A stretch of 64,000 nucleotides of DNA from Nocardia jiangxiensis NBRC 101359. GTDB taxonomy: Bacteria > Actinomycetota > Actinomycetes > Mycobacteriales > Mycobacteriaceae. The stretch is from assembly GCF_000308615.1 (NCBI RefSeq), contig NZ_BAGB01000031.1:124001-188000 (forward strand). Direction: 5' to 3'. Below, one piece after another: positions 52,541 to 61,978 of this stretch. Every line of letters starts with the position of its first letter. Position 1 is the first letter of the stretch. Made by a program: the position numbers and the translations under genes. A model generated the notes under the pieces. The model did not search any database. It saw only the letters and a program-made list of their open reading frames with translations, and was not told where the DNA came from.

Positions 52541-52935
52541 CGGTGTATGAACTCCGCTCTTGCTCGGGTGTCCCGCCGCGCCGCGCTGATCGAACTCGCG
52601 CCCGCGGAGGGCTTGAACTGATAGCTGGTCTAGCTGCTGGTGAAACGGAGCCGGAGACCCCTCGGCATCGATCGCCGATGGGCCCGGCTCTGGTGGAGCA
52701 TTTCCTGGTACGCGGTGCTGCCCCAGGAGTCGACTGCGTCCGATGGCCCGCCCGGAAGAACTCGCCCAGCGGGCTTGGTGGGGTGGGGCTCGGCGCATCC
52801 GCCGCCGATGACCTCGTCCGGCCGCGAACGGCGATGGTAAGGGTAACGCCCGGAACGCCCGCGCATGGTGCGAACCGGGCATGCTGGTGTGGGCCGCGGG
52901 AATCTCGGTTGCCCGTTCCTGAAATGATGGGCGGT
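52541..52935. other. Leader region of trpE
   Basis: About 395 bp without an established gene. It contains a 66-codon frame (52640-52840) with tryptophans at positions 14, 18, 19 and 23, and GC-rich inverted repeats between it and trpE (for example GCCCGG and CCGGGC around 52850-52880). These might form an attenuator, but the frame has no ribosome site and TGG codons are common in this base composition. Confidence 0.3.
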
Positions 52936-54495
52936 ATGCACGGCGCAACCGATCGTCCGGGGACCTCGACCACCACCACCCGCGAACACTTCCGTGCGCT
53001 CGCGGCCGAGCACCGTGTGGTACCGGTGACTCGAAAGGTGCTGGCGGACTCGGAAACTCCACTCTCGGCCTATCGCAAGCTGGCCGGCGACCGGGCGGGC
53101 ACGTTCCTGCTCGAGTCGGCGGAGAACGGGCGATCGTGGTCGCGATGGTCGTTCATCGGCGCGGGCAGCCGGGCCGCGCTGACGGTCGTGGACGGCGAGG
53201 CGGCGTGGTACGGCGCGACCCCCGCCGACGCCCCGTCCGGGGGTGATCCGCTGCACGCGCTGCGGGACACGCTCGAACTGCTGCGCACCGAGCGGTTCCC
53301 GGATCTGCCGCCGCTGACCGGCGGACTGGTCGGCTACCTCGGCTACGACATCGTGCGCCGGATCGAACGGCTGCCCTCGCTGGCCCAGGACGATCTGCAC
53401 GTCCCGGAGATGGTGATGCTGCTGGCCACGGATCTGGCCGCCTTCGACCACCACGAGGGCGCGATCACGCTCATCGCCAACGCCGTCAACTGGAACGGCA
53501 CCGACGAGCGCGTCGACGAGGCGTACGACGACGCGGTCGCCCGGCTGGACCGGATGACCGTCGCCCTGGCCGCCCCGGCCGAGTCCACGGTTTCGGTGTT
53601 CGACCGGCCCGAACCGGAGTACCGGCGGCAGCGCAGCAGCGAGGAACACCATGCGGGCGTGCGGCGGCTGGTCAAGGAGATCGAGGCCGGCGAGGCGTTC
53701 CAGGTGGTTCTCTCGCAGCGATTCGAGATGGACTACGACGGCAGCCCGCTGGATCTGTACCGGATGCTGCGGGCGTCGAATCCGAGTCCGTACATGTATC
53801 TGATGCACGTTCCGGACGCGTCCGGCGACACCGCGTTCTCCATCGTGGGTTCGAGTCCGGAATCGCTGGTGACCGTCAAGGACGGCATCGCGACCACCCA
53901 TCCGATCGCGGGCACCCGGTGGCGCGGTGCCACCCCCGAGGAGGATGTGCTGCTCGAGAAGGATCTGCTGGTCGACGAGAAGGAGAATGCCGAGCATCTC
54001 ATGCTCGTCGACCTGGGCCGCAACGATCTGGGCCGGGTCTGCCGCCCCGGCACGGTGCGCGTGACCGACTATCGCCACGTCGAGCGGTACAGCCACGTCA
54101 TGCATCTGGTCTCGACCGTCTCCGCGCAACTGGCCGAGGGCCGGATCGCCCTGGACGCGGTGCAGGCGTGCTTCCCGGCGGGCACGTTGTCGGGTGCGCC
54201 CAAGGTGCGGGCGATGGAGTTGATCGAGGAGTTGGAGCCGACGCGTCGCGGGGTGTACGCCGGAGTGGTGGGATATCTCGACTTCGCCGGTGACGCCGAC
54301 ACCGCCATCGCCATCCGCACCGCGGTGCTCAAGGATGGCATCGCCTATGTGCAGGCCGGTGGTGGCATCGTCGCCGACTCCGAACCCGAATACGAGGACA
54401 CCGAGTCGCGCAACAAGGCGATGGCGGTGCTCAACGCCGTCGCGGCCGCCCGCACGGTTCGCGCCTTCACCCCGGACCAGGATTCGGCGGGCTGA
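52936..54495 (+). CDS. trpE: Anthranilate synthase component I TrpE
   Basis: 519 aa from ATG 52936, chosen over ATGs at 52924 and 52927 because it fits the mycobacterial N-terminus. It makes anthranilate from chorismate. The Trp feedback site LLES and the chorismate-binding domain ([55 protein letters not shown]) are complete. No glutaminase domain is fused, so TrpG is encoded elsewhere. A membrane protein gene follows by 1 bp. Confidence 0.96.
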   Translation: MHGATDRPGTSTTTTREHFRALAAEHRVVPVTRKVLADSETPLSAYRKLAGDRAGTFLLESAENGRSWSRWSFIGAGSRAALTVVDGEAAWYGATPADAPSGGDPLHALRDTLELLRTERFPDLPPLTGGLVGYLGYDIVRRIERLPSLAQDDLHVPEMVMLLATDLAAFDHHEGAITLIANAVNWNGTDERVDEAYDDAVARLDRMTVALAAPAESTVSVFDRPEPEYRRQRSSEEHHAGVRRLVKEIEAGEAFQVVLSQRFEMDYDGSPLDLYRMLRASNPSPYMYLMHVPDASGDTAFSIVGSSPESLVTVKDGIATTHPIAGTRWRGATPEEDVLLEKDLLVDEKENAEHLMLVDLGRNDLGRVCRPGTVRVTDYRHVERYSHVMHLVSTVSAQLAEGRIALDAVQACFPAGTLSGAPKVRAMELIEELEPTRRGVYAGVVGYLDFAGDADTAIAIRTAVLKDGIAYVQAGGGIVADSEPEYEDTESRNKAMAVLNAVAAARTVRAFTPDQDSAG

Positions 54496-54496
54496 G

Positions 54497-55351
54497 ATGA
54501 GTTCCCCGGAATCCCAACCGGCCCAGCCGGATTCGACCCCCCAGGACCACGCCGCACCGGCCGACGACCAGGTCGCGCGCGTCGGCGCCGAGCGCGCGGT
54601 TCCGCCCGACGACGTCCCCGGGCAGCCCGAAGCGCCTGCCCGGCGGAAGAATCCGATCGGGCCGGTGGTGCTGCTGGTGCTGGCCGCCGCCGCGCTGTGG
54701 GGCGCGTCGCGAATGACGTGGGTGACGATCTCGTCCTCCGACGGGCTCACCGAACCGGCGACGCATCGGCTCGACGGCGGTGTGTGGTTCGGCGCGCTGA
54801 CCCCGGTGGCGCTGGTGCTGCTGGCCGGTGTGGCGGCCGTCTTCGCGACGCGAGGGTGGCTGCGGCGGCTGGTCGGAGTGGTGGTCGCCCTGCTCGCGGC
54901 GGTGGCCGCGGTCCCCGGATTCGCGTTGCTGACCCATCACGGCAAGACGGCCGAACGCGCCGCAACGCTGGCTCAGCTACCTGCCCGCGCGCACGTGGAT
55001 CACGTCACCACCGCGGCGTTTCCGGCAGTGCTGAGTCTGATCGGCGCGCTGCTGGCCTTCGCCGCGGGTGTCCTGCTCGCGCGGATGCCCGAGGCCACGG
55101 CCAGACTGTCGGGCAAATACGATAATCCGGTGTTCCGGCGGGCGGCCGCTGCCGAGCAGGTCGCGCGGCAGCGCGGCAACGTCGCGGCAACGTCGTCAGC
55201 GAACTCTGGGCAAGCTCCGGCTGGGACTGCGGAATCCGGTGCGCCGCAAGCGGGTTCCGCCTCGAAGGAGCCGCTGTCCGAGCGTGTCCTGTGGGATGCG
55301 CTGGACGCCGGGGCCGACCCCACCGACGACGGGGCCGAACGTGACCGGTGA
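54497..55351 (+). CDS. Trp operon-associated membrane protein (TIGR02234)
   Basis: 284 aa, ATG one base after the trpE stop. A polar Pro/Ala-rich N-terminus of about 50 residues is followed by four membrane segments (about 54-72, 97-114, 120-140, 176-196), with WVTISSSDG in the first loop, and a polar C-terminal tail. It matches the actinobacterial family always found between trpE and trpC. Its function is unknown; the conserved position suggests a link to tryptophan metabolism or export. Confidence 0.85.
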   Translation: MSSPESQPAQPDSTPQDHAAPADDQVARVGAERAVPPDDVPGQPEAPARRKNPIGPVVLLVLAAAALWGASRMTWVTISSSDGLTEPATHRLDGGVWFGALTPVALVLLAGVAAVFATRGWLRRLVGVVVALLAAVAAVPGFALLTHHGKTAERAATLAQLPARAHVDHVTTAAFPAVLSLIGALLAFAAGVLLARMPEATARLSGKYDNPVFRRAAAAEQVARQRGNVAATSSANSGQAPAGTAESGAPQAGSASKEPLSERVLWDALDAGADPTDDGAERDR

Positions 55352-55498
55352 GTCATATCCGCCCAGGTGCGACGCGGAACACCCCGCCGTCGGCGTCGCG
55401 AACATAGCCATTTACTCTTTATCAAGTTCGGTGAGAGACAACGGCCTGGGGGGATTCTCAGGCATCAACTCCGTCTCCCCAGAAAGGATTCGAGCCAG

Positions 55499-56319
55499 AT
55501 GACGGTACTCGACTCGATTCTCGACGGGGTCCGCGCGGATGTGGCCGCACGGGAAGCCCACCTGGATTTCCAGGCCGTCAAGAAGGCCGCCGCGGCGGCC
55601 CCGTCCCCACGCAACGCGCTCGCCGCGCTGCACCAGGACGGTGTCGGAGTGATCGCCGAGGTGAAGCGGTCCAGCCCCTCCAAGGGTGATCTGGCCGACA
55701 TCCCGGACCCCGCCAGTCTGGCGAAGTCGTACGAGGACGGCGGCGCGCGGATCATCAGCGTGCTCACCGAGCGGCGCCGGTTCAACGGCTCGCTGGACGA
55801 CCTCGACGCGGTGCGCGCGGTCGTCGATCTGCCCATCCTGCGCAAGGATTTCGTCGTCGGTCCCTACCAGATCCACGAGGCGCGCGCGCACGGTGCGGAC
55901 GTGATCCTGCTGATCGTCGCGGCCCTGGAGCAGGACGTGCTGTCCTCGCTCATCGATCGCACCGAATCGCTGGGCATGACCGCGCTGGTCGAGGTGCACA
56001 CCGAGGTAGAGGCCGATCGGGCCCTGGAGGCGGGAGCCTCGGTCATCGGTGTGAACGCGCGCAATCTCAAGACGCTCGAGGTGGATCGCGACGTGTTCGC
56101 GCGGATCGCGCCCGGCCTGCCCACCGAGGTCATCCGCGTCGCGGAGTCCGGCATCAGCGGTACCGCGGATCTGCTGGCCTACGCCGGTGCGGGCGCGGAT
56201 GCCGTGTTGGTCGGCGAGAGCCTGGTGACCAGCGGTGATCCGCGCGCGGCGGTGTCCGAGCTGGCGACCGCCGGAACCCACCCGTCCTGCCCGCGCCCGC
56301 TGCGCCGGGGTGCGGCCCG

Positions 56320-56323
<4 letters not shown>
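55499..56323 (+). CDS. trpC: Indole-3-glycerol-phosphate synthase TrpC
   Basis: 274 aa from ATG 55499, with AGAAAGGA about 10 nt upstream. A (beta/alpha)8 barrel enzyme that closes the indole ring: [15 protein letters not shown] (catalytic Lys/Glu), [49 protein letters not shown] and [11 protein letters not shown]. Monofunctional, no TrpF domain. The region upstream (about 150 bp) separates it from the membrane protein gene, so it may have its own promoter. The stop overlaps trpB. Confidence 0.97.
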
Positions 56324-57575
<1,252 letters not shown>

Positions 57576-57576
<1 letters not shown>

Positions 57577-57683
57577 TGATGACGATTGCTGGTCGCGGCG
57601 ACAAGGACATGGCAGTGACATCGAGGAGCGCCGCGGCGAAGTGGTTCGGCCTGTTCGACGAGCCGCAGGAGGAGCAGAAGTGA
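57576..57683 (+). pseudogene. Duplicated trpB 3' end forming a 35-codon ORF
   Basis: The ORF starts at ATG 57576 on the trpB stop codon (TGATG). Its residues AGRGDKDM, then AAKWFGLFDEPQEEQK, repeat the trpB C-terminus ([20 protein letters not shown]). At DNA level GGTCGCGGCGACAAGGA recurs at 57511 and 57591, 80 bp apart. A few codons (AVTSRS) are inserted in the second copy. It ends in a frame carrying GGAGGAG, the trpA ribosome site, and its TGA overlaps trpA. Best read as a partial tandem duplication that kept translational coupling to trpA. Confidence 0.75.
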
Positions 57684-58471
57684 GCCGGTTGGCCGATATG
57701 TTCGCGGCGTGCCGCGACGAGGACCGGGCCGCGCTGATCGGTTATCTGCCCGCCGGTTACCCGGATCTGGCAGGTTCCATCGCCGCCTGCACCGCAATGG
57801 TCGAATCCGGTTGCGACGTCATCGAAGTCGGTGTCGCGTACTCCGATCCGGTGATGGACGGACCCACCATCCAGGCCGCCGCCGACCAGGCGTTGCGCGG
57901 CGGAGTACGGGTGCGGGACGTGTTCGCCGTGGTCGAGGCGATCACCCGGGCCGGTGGCAAGGCCGTGGTGATGACGTACTGGAATCCGGTGCTGCAATAC
58001 GGCGTCGACCGGTTCTCGCGTGATCTGGCCGCCGCGGGCGGCCTGGGCATCATCACCCCGAATCTGATTCCGGAAGAGGCCGAGGACTGGTTCGCCGCCT
58101 CGCGGGCGCACGGCCTGGACCGGATCTTCCTGGTCGCGCCGTCCTCGACCGAGGAACGTCTGGTCAAGACCATCGAGGCCAGCAGCGGATTCGTCTACGC
58201 CGCCTCGACGATGGGCGTGACCGGTGCGCGTGCCGCGGTGTCCTCGATGGCGCCGGAATTGTGCGCGCGGATCCGGGCGCACTCCGATATCGCGATCGGC
58301 GTCGGCCTGGGTGTGCGCAGCGGTGCGCAGGCCGCGGAGATCGCCGCCTACGCCGACGGTGTGATCGTCGGCTCGGCCCTGGTCACCGCCGCTGGTCAGG
58401 GGCTGGCCGAGGTCCGGGCTTTGACCGCGGAACTGGCCGAGGGCGTGCGTTCGGCGGCCGTCGCCTCCTAG
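57680..58471 (+). CDS. trpA: Tryptophan synthase alpha chain TrpA
   Basis: 263 aa from GTG 57680, with GGAGGAG upstream and GTGA overlap with the preceding small ORF. It cleaves indole glycerol phosphate and channels indole to TrpB. Catalytic residues: Glu in VIEVGVAYSDPVMDGP (Y for the usual P-F after G) and the later IITPNLIPEEAEDW, FVYAASTMGVTGAR, IGVGLGVRSGAQA. Last trp gene here; trpD and trpG are missing from the cluster. Confidence 0.96.
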   Translation: MSRLADMFAACRDEDRAALIGYLPAGYPDLAGSIAACTAMVESGCDVIEVGVAYSDPVMDGPTIQAAADQALRGGVRVRDVFAVVEAITRAGGKAVVMTYWNPVLQYGVDRFSRDLAAAGGLGIITPNLIPEEAEDWFAASRAHGLDRIFLVAPSSTEERLVKTIEASSGFVYAASTMGVTGARAAVSSMAPELCARIRAHSDIAIGVGLGVRSGAQAAEIAAYADGVIVGSALVTAAGQGLAEVRALTAELAEGVRSAAVAS

Positions 58472-58521
58472 TCCGCCGGTGTCCGGCCGACCGCGCCGAA
58501 TGCGGCGCGAGTGGTTTCCGT

Positions 58522-58536
58522 TACGGTGGGCGCGTG
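58522..58536 (+). promoter_or_regulatory. Leaderless-type promoter of lgt
   Basis: TACGGT (58522-58527), 6 nt, GTG at 58534; identical in hexamer and spacing to the site at 7626. Confidence 0.5.
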
Positions 58537-59691
58537 ACCTACCGAGTCCTGGCCGAGAGTGTTGTCGACAGTGCCGTGCACGGCTCCGTGCTGGCATATA
58601 TTCCGAGTCCGCCGCGCGGGGTCTGGAATCTGGGCCCGCTACCGCTGCGGGCGTACGCGGTGTGCATCATCATCGGCATAATCGTCGCGATCTGGTGGGG
58701 TGAGCGGCGCTGGCAGCAGCGCGGCGGCCGCGCGGGCGCGGTGCTGGACGTGGCGATGTTCGCGGTGCCGTTCGGTCTGGTCGGCGGGCGGCTCTACCAC
58801 GTGTGCACCGACTGGTACCGGTATTTCGACACGGGCAAGGATCCCTGGGACGCGCTGAAGGTCTGGGACGGCGGCCTGGGCATCTGGGGCGCGGTGCTGC
58901 TGGGCGGCGTCGGCGCCTGGATCGGCTGCCGGGTGTACCGAATTCCGTTGCCCGCCTTCGGCGATGCGATCGCGCCGGGCATTCTGCTGGCGCAGGCGAT
59001 CGGCCGGTTGGGCAACTACTTCAACCAGGAACTGTACGGCCACGACACCACCAAGCCGTGGGGCCTGGAGATCTACCTCCGGTTCGACCACAACGGCCAG
59101 CTGGACATGATGAACGGCGTGTCCACCGGCGTCGTCCAGCGCATCGTGCAACCGACCTTCCTGTACGAGCTGGTGTGGAACCTGATCGGGGTGGCACTGC
59201 TGATCTGGGCGGACCGGCGCTGGCGGATCGGCCACGGGCGGCTGTTCGCGCTGTACGTCGCGGTCTACACCTTCGGCAGGTTCTGGGTCGAGTTGCTGCG
59301 CGACGACGACGCCACGCACATCTTCGGCATCCGGATCAACTCGTTCACCTCGACGATCGTATTCGTCTGCGCCATCGCCTATTTCGTGCTCGCCACCAAG
59401 GGCCGCGAGGCCGCCGAGACATTGCAGCCCGGCGGGAAACGCCCGTGGCCCTGGCAGTTCGGCGCCTTGCGCGCGCGCGGCGCGGAGTCGGCGCAGGGTT
59501 CCGAGGAGAACCCCGGGAAATCGGATGCGTCGAGCGAGAAACCGGAGCACGCTGAGCCCGAGGACTCGTCGGAGGAATCCGGGACGGACGAGCAAACCTC
59601 CGGTAGCGAAAACGACGCCGCCGACGATGACGAGTCGACGGTGTCCGCCGCGGCGGAGTCGACGGGGACACCGTCGAAATCCGCCGAGTAG
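58534..59691 (+). CDS. lgt: Prolipoprotein diacylglyceryl transferase Lgt
   Basis: 385 aa, GTG start. It moves diacylglycerol to the lipobox cysteine of prelipoproteins in the plasma membrane. Seven membrane segments occupy the first 285 residues, with the Lgt signature GRLGNYFNQELYG, the catalytic-loop HDTTKPWGLEIYLR, and QPTFLYELVWN. A polar tail of about 85 residues rich in Glu, Ser and Asp follows, an extension common in mycolata Lgt. Its client lipoprotein at 60452 lies close by. Confidence 0.96.
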   Translation: MTYRVLAESVVDSAVHGSVLAYIPSPPRGVWNLGPLPLRAYAVCIIIGIIVAIWWGERRWQQRGGRAGAVLDVAMFAVPFGLVGGRLYHVCTDWYRYFDTGKDPWDALKVWDGGLGIWGAVLLGGVGAWIGCRVYRIPLPAFGDAIAPGILLAQAIGRLGNYFNQELYGHDTTKPWGLEIYLRFDHNGQLDMMNGVSTGVVQRIVQPTFLYELVWNLIGVALLIWADRRWRIGHGRLFALYVAVYTFGRFWVELLRDDDATHIFGIRINSFTSTIVFVCAIAYFVLATKGREAAETLQPGGKRPWPWQFGALRARGAESAQGSEENPGKSDASSEKPEHAEPEDSSEESGTDEQTSGSENDAADDDESTVSAAAESTGTPSKSAE

Positions 59692-59779
59692 GACCGGCAG
59701 CGATATCCGATCCGCCACGATGCGGCGGGACGGGGTGAGGCGGGGCGGCGTGGTACGCCCCGCGGACGAGGAGGACAGG

Positions 59780-59809
59780 ATGATCGAGCACAGCGGGGTG
59801 CGGCAGTGA
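59780..59809 (+). CDS. Nine-residue leader ORF before the TM2 gene
   Basis: ATG 59780 with GAGGAGGACAGG upstream encodes MIEHSGVRQ. Its TGA overlaps the GTG of the TM2 gene. The strong ribosome site belongs to this ORF and not to the TM2 start, so the TM2 protein is probably translated by coupling. Confidence 0.4.
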   Translation: MIEHSGVRQ

Positions 59810-60309
59810 CCGACCCCTATCAGCAGCCCGGCTACGGGCCGCAGTACGGCGCACCGGGCACGGGCCCGGGTATGGGCGGGCAGCAGCCGTACGGCCAGCC
59901 GCAGTACGGTCCGCAGGACGCGTACGGACAGCCGCAGGACGCCTACGGCCAGTCCAACCCGTACAACCAGCAGGTGTACGCGCAGCAGCCGGGCGGATAC
60001 CCGCAAACCGGCTATCCGGCCGGTCCGTACGGCCAGCCCGGGATGGATCCCCAGGCGCCCTTCGGCCGCGACATGTACGGCATGCCCTACTCGGACAAGT
60101 CGAAGTTGGTGGCGGGCCTGCTGCAACTGTTCCTCGGCGGCTTCGGAGCCGGCCGGTTCTACCTGGGCTACAACGGGATTGCCGTCGCACAGCTGCTGGT
60201 CACCATCTTCACCTGCGGTCTGGGCGGCATCTGGCCACTCATCGACGCGATCATGATCTTCATCGGTAACGTCCCCGACCCGTACGGCCGCCCGCTGCAG
60301 GAAAGCTGA
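59806..60309 (+). CDS. TM2 domain-containing protein
   Basis: 167 aa. The first 95 residues are a Gly/Pro/Gln/Tyr-rich repeat region (units like YGQPQDAYGQ). The C-terminal 65 residues form a TM2 domain: KSKLVAGLLQLFLGGFGAGRFYLGY, then a second helix VAQLLVTIFTCGLGGIWPLIDAIMIF. Such proteins are frequent in actinobacterial membranes; no biochemical role is known. GTG start coupled to a short upstream ORF. Confidence 0.85.
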   Translation: MTDPYQQPGYGPQYGAPGTGPGMGGQQPYGQPQYGPQDAYGQPQDAYGQSNPYNQQVYAQQPGGYPQTGYPAGPYGQPGMDPQAPFGRDMYGMPYSDKSKLVAGLLQLFLGGFGAGRFYLGYNGIAVAQLLVTIFTCGLGGIWPLIDAIMIFIGNVPDPYGRPLQES

Positions 60310-60451
60310 CGACGCCGGCGAGCGGCGATACCGGGAATTCGGCTCATCGCGAGCGAAATCCTCCGGACGACATGCGCGCATACCGTAGTCTGTGCCGGTT
60401 CTGTCTCATCGGGCCCGAGGAGACGGACCTGTCTGCCGGAGAGGTAATCCA

Positions 60452-61210
60452 TTGCGTCGCAAGCTGTTCGCCGCCGTGCTCGCGTTCGCTGCCATCGTCG
60501 GGACATCCGCCGGGTGCAGCAGCAGCAGCGATCCGAATGTACTGAAGGTCGGGACCGAGGGCACCTACGCGCCGTTCAGCTATCAGGGCAGTGACGGCAA
60601 GCTCACCGGATACGACATCGAGGTCGCGCAGGCCGTGGCCGGCAAGCTGGGCAAGAAGGTCGAATTCACCCAGACCCCTTGGGATTCGATCTTCGCCGGG
60701 CTGACGTCCAAGCGATTCGACCTGGTCGCCAACCAGGTGACGGTGAATCCGGATCGGCAGCAGAAGTACGCCCTGTCCCAGCCGTACACCACCTCGGAGG
60801 GCGTCATCGTCACCCGCGCCGACGATCACTCGGTGCACGCGCTGCCCGATCTGCGCGGTAAGACCTGCGCCCAGTCCTCGACGAGCAACTGGAGTCAGGT
60901 GGCTGCCGCGGCGGGCTGCAAGGTCGAGGCCGTGGAGGGTTTCGTGCAGGCGATCCAGCTGTTGAAACAGGGCCGCGTGGACGCCACGGTCAACGACACT
61001 CTCGCGGTGGGGGAATACACGAAGAAGACCGGCGACACCGCCGTGCAGGTCGCGGCGAAGACCAGCGACACCAGTAAGCAGGCCTTCGCCGCCCGCAAGG
61101 ATTCCGGGGCGCTGATCGGACGGATCGACGATGCGCTGAACCAGTTGCGCGCGGACGGCACGCTGGCCCGGATCTCCGTGAAGTACTTCGGCTCCGACGT
61201 CAGCAAATAG
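60452..61210 (+). CDS. Amino-acid ABC transporter substrate-binding lipoprotein
   Basis: 252 aa from TTG 60452, selected because GGAGAGG ends 7 nt upstream. A lipoprotein signal peptide (LRRKLFAAVLAFAAIVGTSAGC) ends in lipobox SAGC. The mature part is a type 2 periplasmic binding protein of the polar amino acid (glutamine/arginine/cystine) group: VGTEGTYAPFSYQ, LTGYDIEVAQAVAGKLG, FTQTPWDSIFAGL, LRGKTCAQSSTSNWSQ. It acts on the outer face of the plasma membrane with the permease encoded next. Confidence 0.9.
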   Translation: MRRKLFAAVLAFAAIVGTSAGCSSSSDPNVLKVGTEGTYAPFSYQGSDGKLTGYDIEVAQAVAGKLGKKVEFTQTPWDSIFAGLTSKRFDLVANQVTVNPDRQQKYALSQPYTTSEGVIVTRADDHSVHALPDLRGKTCAQSSTSNWSQVAAAAGCKVEAVEGFVQAIQLLKQGRVDATVNDTLAVGEYTKKTGDTAVQVAAKTSDTSKQAFAARKDSGALIGRIDDALNQLRADGTLARISVKYFGSDVSK

Positions 61211-61225
61211 GCCGGTTGCCGATCC

Positions 61226-61894
61226 ATGGACTCCCCGACCTGGGAGCTGATCCGTCACAATCTCGAGCCGATGCTCGTCGCGACGGTCACCAAGACGTTG
61301 CCGCTGACGGCGATCAGCTTCGGTATCGGCCTGGTCCTCGCGTTGTTCGTGGCGCTGGCCCGGATGTCGTCGGTGCGCCCGGTCGCCGCGGTGGCACGGT
61401 TCTACATTTCGGTCATTCGCGGCACGCCGTTGCTGGTGCAGCTGTTCATCGTGTTCTACGCGCTGCCCGAGTTGAACGTCGTCATCGATCCGTTCCCCGC
61501 GGCGGTGATCGCGTTCAGTCTGAACGTGGGTGGCTATGCCGCAGAGGTGATTCGGGCGGCCATCCTGTCGGTGGCACGCGGGCAGTGGGAGGCCGCGGAG
61601 GCGCTCGGGTTGTCCTATCCGCAGACGCTGCGGTTGATCGTGCTGCCGCAGGCCGCGCGAATCGCGGTGCCGCCGTTGTCCAATACCCTCATCTCGTTGG
61701 TGAAGGACACCTCGCTGGCATCCACGATTCTGGTAACCGAACTGTTGCGGGTGGCGCAATTGGCGGCCGCCCCGACCTTCGATTTCTTCGCGCTCTACGG
61801 TGTGGCCGCCATCTATTACTGGGTGATCTGTCTGGTGCTCGGATTTGCGCAAACTCGTGTCGAAACCCGGCTGGCCAGACATCTCGCGGGGTGA
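61226..61894 (+). CDS. Amino-acid ABC transporter permease (HisM/GlnP type)
   Basis: 222 aa, ATG 15 bp after the binding protein stop. Five or so membrane helices, with the conserved VIRGTPLLVQLFIVFYALPE and the EAA loop EAAEALGLSYPQTLRLIVLPQAARIAVPP that contacts the ATPase. It forms a homodimeric channel in relatives. No ATPase gene follows: the next gene is pyk. The ATPase must come from elsewhere in the genome or be shared. Confidence 0.92.
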   Translation: MDSPTWELIRHNLEPMLVATVTKTLPLTAISFGIGLVLALFVALARMSSVRPVAAVARFYISVIRGTPLLVQLFIVFYALPELNVVIDPFPAAVIAFSLNVGGYAAEVIRAAILSVARGQWEAAEALGLSYPQTLRLIVLPQAARIAVPPLSNTLISLVKDTSLASTILVTELLRVAQLAAAPTFDFFALYGVAAIYYWVICLVLGFAQTRVETRLARHLAG

Positions 61895-61963
61895 GCCGGA
61901 CCATAGGCTCGCCCTATTGATAGCGAAGGGTGTGCCCACTCGGCGAAGCGCATCGAGCAGGAC

Positions 61964-61978
61964 TAGGCTCGAGCCGTG
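61964..61978 (+). promoter_or_regulatory. Leaderless-type promoter of pyk
   Basis: TAGGCT (61964-61969), 6 nt, GTG at 61976. Same hexamer and spacing as for hisA. Confidence 0.5.

Noticed and set aside
52881..52922. Thirteen-codon frame [13 protein letters not shown] just before trpE as a leader peptide
   Set aside because: Only one Trp, no ribosome site, and no convincing terminator after it.
52630..54750. A 706-codon minus-strand frame over trpE
   Set aside because: Antisense shadow of trpE, which has all its active-site blocks.
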